Source: Sphingomonas nostoxanthinifaciens (GTDB lineage: Bacteria; Pseudomonadota; Alphaproteobacteria; Sphingomonadales; Sphingomonadaceae). Taken from it: a DNA stretch of 64,000 bases. The stretch is taken from NCBI RefSeq assembly GCF_019930585.1, contig NZ_CP082839.1:496001-560000 (forward strand), read 5' to 3'. The notes below the pieces were generated by a model, which saw only the letters and a program-made list of their open reading frames with translations, had not been told where the DNA came from and made no database searches. Positions 35,996-45,193 of this stretch are shown piece by piece. Numbering within the stretch: the stretch's first letter is position 1; the number at the start of each line of letters is the position of its first letter. The position numbers were made by a program, and so were the translations under genes.

Positions 35996-36150
35996 GGATT
36001 CCGGCTCAAGGCCGGGATGACGGAGCGGTGGCGGATTTCATCTCAAGGCGGGTGCCCCACTCCACCGTCACCCCGGACTTGATCCGGGGTCCAGCTTGTT
36101 ACCCTAGGTTTCAAGAGTAGCCAGATCCCAGATCCAGTCTGGGAGAATGG
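35996..36150. repeat. Degenerate paired-palindrome repeats
   Basis: A single arm at 35996-36022 (GGATTCCGGC...GCCGGGATGACGG) is followed by a full left arm at 36066-36092 (CGTCACCCCGGA...TCCGGGG) and a decayed right arm at 36123-36150 (CAGATCC...CTGGGAG). Same family as at 14142 but partly eroded. Downstream of the class V aminotransferase and ahead of the accessory patch. Confidence 0.6.
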
Positions 36151-36182
36151 TGTCTGCTAACGCCCCAGGAGCCGACCTTCGC

Positions 36183-36641
36183 TCATTGCAGCCGTTGAGG
36201 CTGCGGGCCGATCAAAATAAGAGTGAAGAGCACGGCGCTGAAGCCGAGCGCCACAACGAGCCCGAACACCATTTGTTGACGCACCGCTCGTTGATGCACA
36301 GTTTCGACCCGATAGGATGCAATCAGGGCCGTCAGCACTACAATGGCGTCGGGTAGCGCGAAGATCATGAGTTCGCCGCGTGAAGCAGAACGAGACACGA
36401 TTGGCGTGAAGAATATAGCGAGATTAATCAATGCCGAGGCGACAAGGCCGATCTTTGGCCATTGCTCCGTGGGGTAGTCTCGTTGCAATTTGAAGATGAA
36501 AATCAAGCAAGCAATCGCGCAGCCAACTCGATAGCTTGTGTCAAAGGCAATTCCTGCGTCATTTTCGAGCGCAATACCAATGGCGACCGCGCCAATGATG
36601 CCACCAAACGCCAGCGCGAGGCGCTTGAAATAAGTGCGCAC
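36183..36641 (-). CDS. Small integral membrane protein, unknown
   Basis: 152 aa, four hydrophobic segments (about 8-25, 36-52, 64-82 and 120-144) separated by short polar loops, with basic residues in the loop near VETVHQRAVRQQ. No family recognised. Codon use and composition are visibly less GC-biased than the flanking genes, with many A/T-ending codons, which suggests recent acquisition. It is isolated between a repeat cluster and a toxin-antitoxin pair. Confidence 0.55.
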   Translation of the reverse strand: MRTYFKRLALAFGGIIGAVAIGIALENDAGIAFDTSYRVGCAIACLIFIFKLQRDYPTEQWPKIGLVASALINLAIFFTPIVSRSASRGELMIFALPDAIVVLTALIASYRVETVHQRAVRQQMVFGLVVALGFSAVLFTLILIGPQPQRLQ

Positions 36642-36730
36642 ATTCGCTCTCCCCCCGTCAACACCGCCGCCCAGATAGTCGCATCAGTGCTGTCGGGGAA
36701 TGTCCGCTAACCACCAAACGGCGACCTCGG

Positions 36731-37117
36731 CTACCAGATCCGGTTGACCCCGAAGGCGTCGAACAACGCCTCGTTCGAGACCAGCGGGCAATTTTCTACG
36801 AGCGACTGCGCGATCAGGAAGCGGTCGAACGGATCCTTGTGCGCGATCCGGAGATTGCCGGCCGTTGCGGCATGGGCGATCGAAATCGGCATCTCGATAA
36901 AATCCTGGTCGCTCAGAAACTGCGGCAGGTTCGTCGCGAGCAACCCGGCGTCGGGGAGTTTGCCCAAGCGGTGCTTGGTGCTGATTTCCATCGCCGACGC
37001 GGCGCTCACGAAGATGCGATTATCCTCGTCCGCGATCAGCGCACGCGCTTCCTCTCCGAGCGCGTCGTCGCCCACCAGCCACCAGATCAATGCATGCGTA
37101 TCCAACAGGAGGTTCAT
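36731..37117 (-). CDS. PIN-domain ribonuclease toxin (VapC-type)
   Basis: 128 aa. The opening MNLLLDTHALIWWL carries the first catalytic aspartate (D6). AMEIS supplies E44, and HKDPFDRFLIAQ supplies D95/D98, which together form the metal site of PIN nucleases. The ATG at 37117 overlaps the antitoxin stop by 4 bp (ATGA), the usual coupling. Belongs to the 'PIN domain nuclease of Phd-partnered modules' type (DTHxLxW). In this family the toxin cuts RNA and is held inactive by the antitoxin. Confidence 0.9.
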   Translation of the reverse strand: MNLLLDTHALIWWLVGDDALGEEARALIADEDNRIFVSAASAMEISTKHRLGKLPDAGLLATNLPQFLSDQDFIEMPISIAHAATAGNLRIAHKDPFDRFLIAQSLVENCPLVSNEALFDAFGVNRIW

Positions 37118-37347
37118 TCGCCGCCCCACGCCGACAGTTCGTCGTCGGGCAGCGGGTCTTCGAAACGGGCGTCGATGGCGATCCTGTCGCGCAGCGCGCC
37201 GAAGCGGCGCTTGCCCGGCGCGTTGACCGGGACCAGCCGCACCGCCGGCACCGCGCCCCGGGCAATGACGACCTCGCCCCCGGCGATTGCTTCTGCGATC
37301 AGTTTCGAAAGGTTCGTCTTCGCTTCGTGCACGGTGAAGATCGTCAT
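37114..37347 (-). CDS. Phd/YefM-family antitoxin
   Basis: 77 aa from ATG 37347, preceded by AAGGAG about 8 bp upstream; TTG 37353 is a weaker alternative. MTIFTVHEAKTNLSKLI is the Phd/YefM DNA-binding N-terminus, followed by GEVVIARGAVPAVRLVPV. The acidic C-terminus (DPLPDDELSAWGGE) would wrap the toxin. It neutralises the PIN toxin downstream and should repress its own promoter. An 8-bp inverted repeat overlaps the probable -10 (37358-37379). Confidence 0.9.
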   Translation of the reverse strand: MTIFTVHEAKTNLSKLIAEAIAGGEVVIARGAVPAVRLVPVNAPGKRRFGALRDRIAIDARFEDPLPDDELSAWGGE

Positions 37348-37357
37348 CCTCAATCTC

Positions 37358-37379
37358 CTTAGCTACGATATTAGCTAAG
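37358..37379. promoter_or_regulatory. Inverted-repeat operator of the toxin-antitoxin operon
   Basis: CTTAGCTA-N6-TAGCTAAG, a perfect 8-bp inverted repeat, lies 11-32 bp upstream of the antitoxin ATG. It covers the proposed -10 hexamer and part of the ribosome site. Phd/YefM antitoxins bind such palindromes for autorepression. Confidence 0.6.
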
Positions 37380-37395
37380 CGAGCCAAGCGGTCAA
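37368..37395 (-). promoter_or_regulatory. Promoter of the toxin-antitoxin operon
   Basis: On the minus strand: TTGACC (37395-37390), a 16-bp spacer, then TAATAT (37373-37368). Both hexamers match the sigma-70 consensus well, and the -10 lies inside the inverted-repeat operator. The antitoxin start codon is about 21 bp downstream of the -10. Confidence 0.6.
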
Positions 37396-37409
37396 TGCTC
37401 CCCTTGAAT

Positions 37410-37424
37410 GTTCTTTATATGTTC
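37410..37424. promoter_or_regulatory. LexA-box-like GTTC-N7-GTTC
   Basis: GTTCTTTATATGTTC is an exact match to the direct-repeat SOS box GTTC-N7-GTTC of alphaproteobacteria. It lies just upstream of the toxin-antitoxin -35. An eight-base match can occur by chance in a region this size, so control by LexA is only a suggestion. Confidence 0.35.
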
Positions 37425-37697
37425 CTATATCGCGATTTTGCGCAGCTGGGAGCCGTCGATGATCCGCAACGCCATCGCCCGCCATGATCTTTCGCCGCGC
37501 CGTAAAGGCCGTCATCGTGCGGCGCCCGGCCATGCTGTCGCCGGTCTCCGCGGCCGCGGGGCACCGCGCAGGGAACCGCACCCACCCCTGACGTAGCGTC
37601 ACCTTTGTCACCTTCCGCGCGCCGCGGCCGCCACCTCCGGCCTTGACGACGCGGCGCCCGCGCCGGATGGGCGGCACCGCATTCGAGGAAGAGACCC
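37425..37697. other. Intergenic region upstream of leuB
   Basis: 273 bp with no convincing gene. It contains TGACG-TAG-CGTCA (37589-37601) and an overlapping direct repeat of GTCACCTT (37598-37605 and 37607-37614). A short frame from 37459 gives Arg/Pro/His-rich sequence without family resemblance. A leuB leader or promoter should be here, but no clear hexamers were found. Confidence 0.4.
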
Positions 37698-38774
<1,077 letters not shown>

Positions 38775-38793
38775 GGCCGTCGCCTCTCTCACC

Positions 38794-38888
38794 CGTCATC
38801 CCCGCGCAGGCGGGGATCCATATGCCGGGTGGTCGCGGATGAACTGCATCGGCTGAGGCAATGGATTCCCGCCTGCGCGGGAATGACG
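38794..38888. repeat. Paired palindromic repeat (REP-like)
   Basis: Left arm from 38794 begins CGTCAT and folds as CCCCGC-GCAG-GCGGGG. Right arm (38861-38888) folds as TCCCGCCTGCGCGGGA and ends ATGACG. Arms are inverted copies about 39 bp apart. The outermost stem pair differs (C-G in the left arm, T-A in the right), so pairing is conserved in each arm. Confidence 0.75.
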
Positions 38889-39007
38889 CGGAGGTAGGGG
38901 ACGAACCCTCGCTGATCGCTGTTTCCGCTTTCTGTGACCGCGACAAGCAATTGGCTCGATCACCGGGCGTCGCCCTAAACGGGGGCAACGCCAGAGGAGC
39001 AGCGTCC

Positions 39008-40531
39008 ATGAGCCAAGGTAAGAATCGTCCAACGCTGACCACGTCCGCCGGTGCACCGGTCGGCGACAATCAGAACAGCCTCACCGTCGGCGAGCGCGGG
39101 CCGCTGCTGCTGCAGGATTATCAGCTGATCGAGAAGCTGACCCACCAGAATCGCGAGCGCATTCCCGAGCGCGTCGTCCACGCCAAGGGCTGGGGCGCGC
39201 ACGGCACGCTCAAGATCACCTCGACCGAGGTGGCCAAATATACCAACGCCAAGCTGTTCAACCAGCTCGGCAAGGAAACGCCATTGTTCCTGCGCTTCTC
39301 GACCGTCGCCGGCGAGCAGGGTGCTGCGGATGCCGAGCGCGACGTGCGCGGCTTCTCGATCAAATTCTACACCGAGGACGGCAATTGGGATCTGGTCGGC
39401 AACAACACGCCGGTCTTCTTCGTGCGCGATCCGTACAAATTCCCCGATTTCATCCGCACGCAGAAGCGCCATCCGCGCACCAATTTGCGCTCGCCGACGG
39501 CGATGTGGGATTTCTGGTCGCTCTCGCCCGAATCGCTCCATCAGGTGACGATCCTGATGTCGGATCGCGGCCTGCCGGTCGGCCCGCAATATATGAACGG
39601 CTATGGCAGCCACACCTTCTCGTTCTGGAACGACGCGGGCGAACGTTACTGGGTGAAGTTCCACTTCAAGACCCAGCAGGGCCATAAGTTCTACACGAAC
39701 GAGGAGGCCGGCGAGGTCATCGGCAAGAGCCGCGAAAGCTATCAGGAAGAGCTCTACACCGCGATCCACGAGGGCAATTTCCCCAAGTGGACGATGTACG
39801 TGCAGATCATGACGGTCGAGCAGGCCGATGCGAGCGAGTTCAACCCGTTCGACCTGACCAAGGTGTGGCCGCATGCCGATTTCCCGCTGATCGAGGTCGG
39901 CGTGCTGGAGCTCAACCGTAATCCGGAGAATTATTTCGCCGAGGTCGAGCAGGTGGCGATGAGCCCGTCGAACGTCGTCAAGGGCATCAGCTTCTCGCCC
40001 GACAAGATGCTGCAGGCGCGCATCTTCTCCTATGCCGATGCGCACCGTTATCGGTTGGGTACGCATTACGAGGCGCTGCCGATCAACCAGCCCAAGTCGC
40101 CGGTGAACCATTATCACAAGGACGGCCTGCTCCGCTTCTTCGCCGACAACGGCAATCCGGAGGCCTATTACGAGCCGAACAGCTTCGACGGGCCGGCGGA
40201 GGATCCCTCCTATCTCGAGCCGCCGCTGCCGGTGAGCGGCGTCGCCAAGCGCTACAACCATCGCGAGGGCAATGAGGATTTCAAGCAGCCGCGCGCGCTG
40301 TGGGCAATGTTCTCCGATGCGGAAAAGGGCCGCCTCTACAGCAACCTCGCCGCCGCGATGCACGGCATCCCGCAGTTCATCATCGATCGCCAGCTCGGCC
40401 ATTTCGAGCAGATCGATCCGGCCTATGCGCAGGGGGTGCGCGACGCGCTCGCCCATATGGACAAGGCGCACGAAAAGCAGGCGACCCAGAAAGACGTCGA
40501 TCGCATGGCGCTCCCCCAGCAGGCCGAGTGA
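39008..40531 (+). CDS. katA: Catalase (small-subunit, heme)
   Basis: 507 aa from ATG 39008, preceded by AGAGGAGCAG. Longer in-frame sequence upstream runs through the repeat and is not conserved. Distal heme side: [12 protein letters not shown] (His) and [12 protein letters not shown] (Asn). Proximal heme ligand Tyr in [15 protein letters not shown]. This is a monofunctional clade 3-type catalase dismutating hydrogen peroxide in the cytoplasm. There is no signal peptide and no adjacent OxyR gene, although peroxide control is usual for the family. Confidence 0.95.
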   Translation: MSQGKNRPTLTTSAGAPVGDNQNSLTVGERGPLLLQDYQLIEKLTHQNRERIPERVVHAKGWGAHGTLKITSTEVAKYTNAKLFNQLGKETPLFLRFSTVAGEQGAADAERDVRGFSIKFYTEDGNWDLVGNNTPVFFVRDPYKFPDFIRTQKRHPRTNLRSPTAMWDFWSLSPESLHQVTILMSDRGLPVGPQYMNGYGSHTFSFWNDAGERYWVKFHFKTQQGHKFYTNEEAGEVIGKSRESYQEELYTAIHEGNFPKWTMYVQIMTVEQADASEFNPFDLTKVWPHADFPLIEVGVLELNRNPENYFAEVEQVAMSPSNVVKGISFSPDKMLQARIFSYADAHRYRLGTHYEALPINQPKSPVNHYHKDGLLRFFADNGNPEAYYEPNSFDGPAEDPSYLEPPLPVSGVAKRYNHREGNEDFKQPRALWAMFSDAEKGRLYSNLAAAMHGIPQFIIDRQLGHFEQIDPAYAQGVRDALAHMDKAHEKQATQKDVDRMALPQQAE

Positions 40532-40635
40532 TCGACGCGGGTCGGCGCGCTTCCCCCCGGGCGCGCCGGCCGTCATCGATCGTTACGGGAGCGGCGCAAC
40601 CAGATGGGTGGCGCATCGTTACGGAGGCTCCACTA

Positions 40636-41058
40636 ATGGAGCCGATCATGAAGACCATGTTTGCCGCACTCGCCGTCGCGACCATCGCCACGGCCCCGCT
40701 GGCGCTCCCGGCCCCCGCCGTCGCGCAAAATTACAATCACGACCGCAGCTGGCAGGGCGATCGCGACGGCCAATGGGATCCGTCGCAGCATTATGACAAT
40801 CGTCGCTACGGATCGCGCCGCCTGTCCGAGAATGACCGCGTCTATCGCGGCGGCGACGGCCGCTATTATTGCAAGCGCAGCAACGGCACGACCGGCCTCG
40901 TGCTCGGTGCGGTCGGCGGTGGCGTGCTCGGCAACGTGCTGGGCGGCGGAACGCTCGGCACCCTGCTCGGCGCGGGCGGCGGCGCGCTGCTCGGCAAGAA
41001 CCTCGATCAGAACCACGATCGGGCGCAGAATCGCCGCAACGGCTATCGCTGCCAGTGA
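40636..41058 (+). CDS. Secreted or envelope glycine-zipper protein
   Basis: 140 aa from ATG 40636 (GGAGG 9 bp upstream); ATG 40648 is an alternative. Signal peptide to about residue 31 (PAVAQ). The middle is Tyr/Arg/Asp-rich and hydrophilic (DRSWQGDRDGQWDPSQHYD), then CKRSNGTTGLVLGAVGGGVLGNVLGGG..GALLGKNLD. This glycine-zipper (2TM) motif is seen in outer membrane lipoprotein and stress-related envelope proteins such as the Rickettsia 17-kDa antigen family. Two cysteines flank the zipper. Upstream, GCAAC-N16-CGTT resembles a general-stress sigma promoter weakly. Confidence 0.75.
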   Translation: MEPIMKTMFAALAVATIATAPLALPAPAVAQNYNHDRSWQGDRDGQWDPSQHYDNRRYGSRRLSENDRVYRGGDGRYYCKRSNGTTGLVLGAVGGGVLGNVLGGGTLGTLLGAGGGALLGKNLDQNHDRAQNRRNGYRCQ

Positions 41059-41067
41059 TGCGAGCGG

Positions 41068-41091
41068 GCGCCCGTCATTATCGGCGGGCGC
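41068..41091. terminator. Hairpin between convergent genes
   Basis: GCGCCCG and CGGGCGC pair around a 10-nt loop in the 33-bp gap between the glycine-zipper gene and the convergent TonB-like gene. No T-run. Possible bidirectional terminator. Confidence 0.35.
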
Positions 41092-41823
41092 TCACCGCGC
41101 GTCGCGATCCTCGTCGGTCGCTGGATCGACGATCCAGCTGTGATTCTCGACGATCTGCGACGCGACCGGACGACCATCCTCGTCCAGTGACGGCCTGAAG
41201 CGGAACCGCTGCTGGATCAGGCGGCAGGTGAGCGCGTCGAGTTCGGCGCTGCCGCTCGTCGCCGTGACCAGGCAGTCGCTAACGCGGCCATCGACCTCCA
41301 CCCGATAGCGCACGCCGACGGTGCCGCCGATGCGCGCACCGACCAGATCGTGCGGGTAATCGGCATTCTTGATGCGGCCGGATACGTGGCGCGGCGGCTC
41401 GCCTCCGTCGCCGTCGCCATTCCCATCGTCGCCGCTGCCACGGCCATTGCCGTTGCCGCCAGCACCAAAGCCCGGCCCGGCGCGGTCGGACGCGCCCGAC
41501 GATGCCGCCGCGCCGGGGCCGGCGATCGGCGCGGCCACGATCACCGGCGGCACGATATGCGCGACCGGCGGCTGGACGAGCGCGGTTGGGATCGCCTTCA
41601 GGTTGGGCGGCGACGCCTTGCCGGCGTGGGCATGGGTGCGCGGCCGTTCGACGGCGAGCGGGGGCGGCGGCCTGGGCGCGGTGACGTCGAACGTGGCGGT
41701 GGTCTGTTCGACCGGCACCGCCCGGTGCGTCGTCAGCCCGAACAGCAACGCCGCCGCCAGCAGCACGTGCACCGCCACCACGGCGGTGCCGGCCGTCAGT
41801 CGATTGGGGGCGGAAGCAGCCAC
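41092..41823 (-). CDS. TonB-family C-terminal domain protein
   Basis: 243 aa, GTG start at 41823. One N-terminal membrane span (about 13-32), a Pro/Ala-rich periplasmic linker, a striking Gly/Asn/Asp-rich stretch (about 120-145, GFGAGGNGNGRGSGDDG), and then a C-terminal domain with RIGGTVGVRYRVEVDGRVSD and LDALTCRLIQQRFRFRP, typical of TonB family C-termini. The complete TonB-ExbBD system is at 55434-57948, so this is an extra, orphan transducer, or a related envelope protein not involved in import. Confidence 0.8.
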   Translation of the reverse strand: MAASAPNRLTAGTAVVAVHVLLAAALLFGLTTHRAVPVEQTTATFDVTAPRPPPPLAVERPRTHAHAGKASPPNLKAIPTALVQPPVAHIVPPVIVAAPIAGPGAAASSGASDRAGPGFGAGGNGNGRGSGDDGNGDGDGGEPPRHVSGRIKNADYPHDLVGARIGGTVGVRYRVEVDGRVSDCLVTATSGSAELDALTCRLIQQRFRFRPSLDEDGRPVASQIVENHSWIVDPATDEDRDAR

Positions 41824-41910
41824 GATCGCGATTCCTGCGAAGCTCCTGGGAGGGAGCGACGTAGAAAGCGCGCCGCCAGGTTCAAGGGCGCGGGGCGGTG
41901 GCCGCCCGCG

Positions 41911-42183
41911 TCACTCGGCGCGTTCGGCCCCCTTCGGCAGGTCGGCGCGGGCCACTTCCACGTCGGCGCAGGCACGCGGGAAGGCGTGCAGGCCGTAGGT
42001 GGGCAGCTTGCCCGCCGGGATCGAATGCATGGTCTTGCCGCAGGCCGGCGCTGCGCTTGCGACGCGCATCACCTTGTGCGGGCTGCGGCCCGAAAGCGGT
42101 CCGGTGGCATCGCTCGCGACGAGCGGCTGCGCGACGAGCGGGGCGGCGAGGCTCGCGGCGGCGAGCAGGACGAAAAGGCGCAC
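41911..42183 (-). CDS. Small secreted protein, unknown
   Basis: 90 aa, GTG start at 42183 with AGGAG 8 bp upstream. Clear signal peptide (about 1-19, ending LVAQ). The mature part has two cysteines (PACGKT and RACADV), possibly one disulfide, and a motif VMRVASAAPACGKTMHSIPAGK. No family recognised. Separated by about 190 bp from a divergent response regulator gene. Confidence 0.6.
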   Translation of the reverse strand: MRLFVLLAAASLAAPLVAQPLVASDATGPLSGRSPHKVMRVASAAPACGKTMHSIPAGKLPTYGLHAFPRACADVEVARADLPKGAERAE

Positions 42184-42373
42184 GGAACATCTCCTGAGTT
42201 TGATGCGATACCAGCTAGGATCGCGACCTTGCTCGCCAGTCGCCCCTTTGTAAGAAAGCGTTTCGCCTGCTTGGTGCGGGTATCTGCCAATCCCTAGATG
42301 AGCCTCGCGCCCATTGCGGGCGTCCGTTTCAGGAGCAGTTCTTGCCTTACGTCACCATCGCGATCGGCCTGTC

Positions 42374-43084
42374 ATGACCGCGCCCGTCATCATTCTGGTC
42401 GAAGACGATCCGGCGCTGCGCACGCTGACGACGCGCGCGCTGCAGGAGAATGGCTATGTCGTCCGCCCGTGCGGATCGGCACCCGAAATGTGGCAGGCGC
42501 TGAAGACCGGCACCGCCGATCTGGTGCTGCTCGACATCATGCTTCCGGGCACAAGCGGCATCGATCTGTGCCGCTCGCTGCGCAAAGACAGCGAGGTGCC
42601 GATCATCTTCATCAGCGCCAAGGGATCGGAGACCGATCGCGTGATCGGGCTGGAGCTTGGCGCCGACGATTATCTGGCCAAGCCGTTCGGCACGCGCGAG
42701 CTGGTGGCGCGGGTGCGCGCGGTGCTGCGCCGTGGCGGGGTCGAGCGCGCACAGACCGAGCGGGCGCGTGGCATCCTCACGTTCGACGGCTGGACGGTCA
42801 GCCTGCCGCGCCGCGAGCTGACCTCGCCCAGCGGCGGGGTCATCGACCTGACGGGCGCCGAATTCGATCTGCTGGTGACATTGCTCGATCACGCCCAGCG
42901 CGTGATCGCGCGCGAGCGGCTGATCGAATTGTCGCGCACGCGGCTGGGCGACAGTTCGGATCGCTCGATCGACGTGCTGGTCAGCCGGCTGCGTCGCAAA
43001 TTGTCGAGCGCCGGCAAGGATGCGCCGATCATCACCGTGCGCGGTGTGGGCTATATGCTGAACGCGCCGGTCGAGCGGAAGTGA
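42374..43084 (+). CDS. OmpR-family response regulator
   Basis: 236 aa from ATG 42374. Receiver with VEDDPALR pocket and phospho-acceptor D54 in LLDIMLPGTSG, then ISAKGSETD and YLAKPFGTRE. The C-terminal winged helix includes LTGAEFDLLVTLL, SIDVLVSRLRRKL and VRGVGYML. Its stop overlaps the start of the histidine kinase by 4 bp (GTGA). Target genes unknown. Confidence 0.93.
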   Translation: MTAPVIILVEDDPALRTLTTRALQENGYVVRPCGSAPEMWQALKTGTADLVLLDIMLPGTSGIDLCRSLRKDSEVPIIFISAKGSETDRVIGLELGADDYLAKPFGTRELVARVRAVLRRGGVERAQTERARGILTFDGWTVSLPRRELTSPSGGVIDLTGAEFDLLVTLLDHAQRVIARERLIELSRTRLGDSSDRSIDVLVSRLRRKLSSAGKDAPIITVRGVGYMLNAPVERK

Positions 43085-44394
43085 TCGTCCGGCGGGTGCT
43101 GTCGATCGGTCTGCTCGGCCGCCTGCTCGCGATCTTCCTCCTGATCGTCGGAATCGAGTTTGTCGGCAGCGCGTGGCTGTACGAGCGATCGAGCCGCGCG
43201 CTGATCCGCGATGATGAGGCGCACCGGCTGGCCGAGCACCTGATGATCGCGCGCACCCTGCTCGACGGGCAGCCGTCGGCCGCGCGCCCGGCGATGGCGC
43301 ACCGCCTCACCACCAATCGCTATGCGATCGGCTGGACCGGCGGCGGCGCGCTGCCGATGGTCGGCGGCGCCGAACTCGCGGACATGCGTGGCAAGGTGCT
43401 GCGGTGGGAGCCGACATTGACCGCCGGCGACCTGCGCATGGGGCTGGTCGCGGCCGGCCGCGTGCCCCGGATCGTCGGCGCAATGCGCCTGTCGGACGGA
43501 AGCTGGGTGCGGTTCGGTGCGGCCGCGCCGGGCAGCGGCGATGGCCTGACGCTGCATCGGATCGTCATCGCCTTGCTGCCTGCGGCATTATTGCTGCTGG
43601 TCGGCGTATTCCTGTTCCGCCACACGCTGCGCCCGATGGGGATGCTGGCGCGCGCGGCGCAGCGGATCGGCAATGGCAAGAGCGTTACCCTGCCCGAATC
43701 GGGCCCGCGCGAAGTGCGCCGGGTGATCCACGCCTTCAACGCGATGCAGACGCGCATCCACCAGCTCATCTCCGAACGGACGCAGGCGCTGGCGGCGGTG
43801 GGCCACGATCTGCGCACCCCGCTCGCGCGGATGAAGCTGCGCTCCGAGGGGATCGCCGATTCCGCCACGCGCCGCGCCTTCGCGATCGACGTGACCGAGA
43901 TGGAGGAGATGGTGACGTCGTTGCTCGCCTTCCTCGGCGGCGAGGACGATCCGGAGAAGCCGGTGTTGAGCGATATCGCAGTGCTTGCCGCGACGTTGGT
44001 CGACGACGCCACCGATCATGGGCGCGCCGCGACCTATGCCGGTCCGGATCATCTCGAGGCGGTGGTGCGCACGCTGTCGATCAAGCGCGCGCTCGGCAAT
44101 CTGATCGAGAATGCGATCCATTATGGCCATGTCGCGCATGTCAGCGTGCTGGAGGAGGACGATCGCATCGTGTTGCGCGTCGAGGATGAGGGGCCGGGCA
44201 TTCCGGAGGATCAGCTCGAAAGCGTCACGCGGCCATTTAGCCGGCTGGACTTCGCGCGGGCCCGCAACACCAAGGGGCTCGGCCTCGGCCTTGCGATCGT
44301 GACCAAGGCGGCGGCGCTGAACAATGGCGCGCTCATCCTCGCGAATCGGCCGGAGGGGGGCGTTCGCGCCGAGCTGCGCCTCCCGCGCGACTGA
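43081..44394 (+). CDS. Sensor histidine kinase
   Basis: 437 aa, GTG start at 43081 overlapping the regulator TGA. Two membrane spans (about 11-33 and 160-180) bracket a small periplasmic domain of about 125 residues. HAMP segment, then AVGHDLRTPLARMKL with H242. ATP domain: GNLIENAIHYG (N box), VEDEGPGIP (G1), TRPFSRLD (F box) and TKGLGLGLAIVTKA (G2). EnvZ-like architecture. Confidence 0.93.
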   Translation: MIVRRVLSIGLLGRLLAIFLLIVGIEFVGSAWLYERSSRALIRDDEAHRLAEHLMIARTLLDGQPSAARPAMAHRLTTNRYAIGWTGGGALPMVGGAELADMRGKVLRWEPTLTAGDLRMGLVAAGRVPRIVGAMRLSDGSWVRFGAAAPGSGDGLTLHRIVIALLPAALLLLVGVFLFRHTLRPMGMLARAAQRIGNGKSVTLPESGPREVRRVIHAFNAMQTRIHQLISERTQALAAVGHDLRTPLARMKLRSEGIADSATRRAFAIDVTEMEEMVTSLLAFLGGEDDPEKPVLSDIAVLAATLVDDATDHGRAATYAGPDHLEAVVRTLSIKRALGNLIENAIHYGHVAHVSVLEEDDRIVLRVEDEGPGIPEDQLESVTRPFSRLDFARARNTKGLGLGLAIVTKAAALNNGALILANRPEGGVRAELRLPRD

Positions 44395-44500
44395 CGCACG
44401 CCGACGCAATACTTCCTCACAGTCGCGCGGCACCGCAGCAAAACCGCGTCGCTAAATTCCGGTGCGTGGTGCCATGCGCACGTCCCCGGGAGTTTTTGCG

Positions 44501-45193
44501 ATGAACGAGCTGATCGGCCGCGTCTTCAGCTTCGAGAAGAACACGTATCCCAACCAGAGCGAGCTTTACGGCAAGCTCGCGCGCGAAGGGCAGAGCCCCA
44601 AAGCGCTGATGATCTCCTGCGCCGATTCGCGCGTGGTGCCCGAGCATGTGATGCAGGCCGCCCCCGGCGACCTGTTCGTCTGCCGCAATGCGGGCAATAT
44701 CGTCCCGCCGTTCGGTGACGCGATCGGCGGCGTCTCGGCCACGGTCGAATATGCCGTGATGGTGCTGGGCGTGCGCGACATCATCGTCTGTGGCCATTCG
44801 GACTGCGGCGCAATGAAGGGCCTCGCCGGCGATCCGGCCAAGCTGTCGGCGATGCCCAACGTCGCCGCGTGGATACGCCATGGCGACGCCGCGCGCGCGA
44901 TCGTCGATTCGAGCTACCCCGATCTGTCCGATCATGATCGCGTCCACGCGATCAGCCTCGAGAACGTCGTCGCGCAGATCGCGCACCTGCGCACACATCC
45001 CTCGGTCGCCGCCGCGATCGCGCGCGGCGAGCTGGCGCTGCATGGCTGGTTCGTCGACATCCATGCCGGCCAGGTGCTGGGCCTCGACGGCGACACCGGG
45101 CGGTTCGTGCCGCTGCGCGAGGATGCGCCGTTGCCGGTGGCGCTCGCCGCCGGCCAGCGCTTCGCCGCCGATTTCGCGCTGGCGGCGGAGTGA
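44501..45193 (+). CDS. Beta-class carbonic anhydrase
   Basis: 230 aa from ATG 44501 (GGGAG about 9 bp upstream). Zinc ligands are present: SCADSR (C40, D42, R44) and CGHSDCGA (H99, C102). The usual beta-CA segments FVCRNAGNIV and SVEY-like SATVEYAV follow. Interconverts CO2 and bicarbonate. Its stop codon overlaps the start of a SulP transporter by one base, so they form one operon that probably handles bicarbonate supply. Confidence 0.95.
   Translation: MNELIGRVFSFEKNTYPNQSELYGKLAREGQSPKALMISCADSRVVPEHVMQAAPGDLFVCRNAGNIVPPFGDAIGGVSATVEYAVMVLGVRDIIVCGHSDCGAMKGLAGDPAKLSAMPNVAAWIRHGDAARAIVDSSYPDLSDHDRVHAISLENVVAQIAHLRTHPSVAAAIARGELALHGWFVDIHAGQVLGLDGDTGRFVPLREDAPLPVALAAGQRFAADFALAAE

Noticed and set aside
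37408..37596. Short plus-strand frame downstream of the LexA-like box
   Set aside because: Arg/Pro/His-rich translation without homology and no ribosome site. It gives no reason to think an SOS gene starts there.
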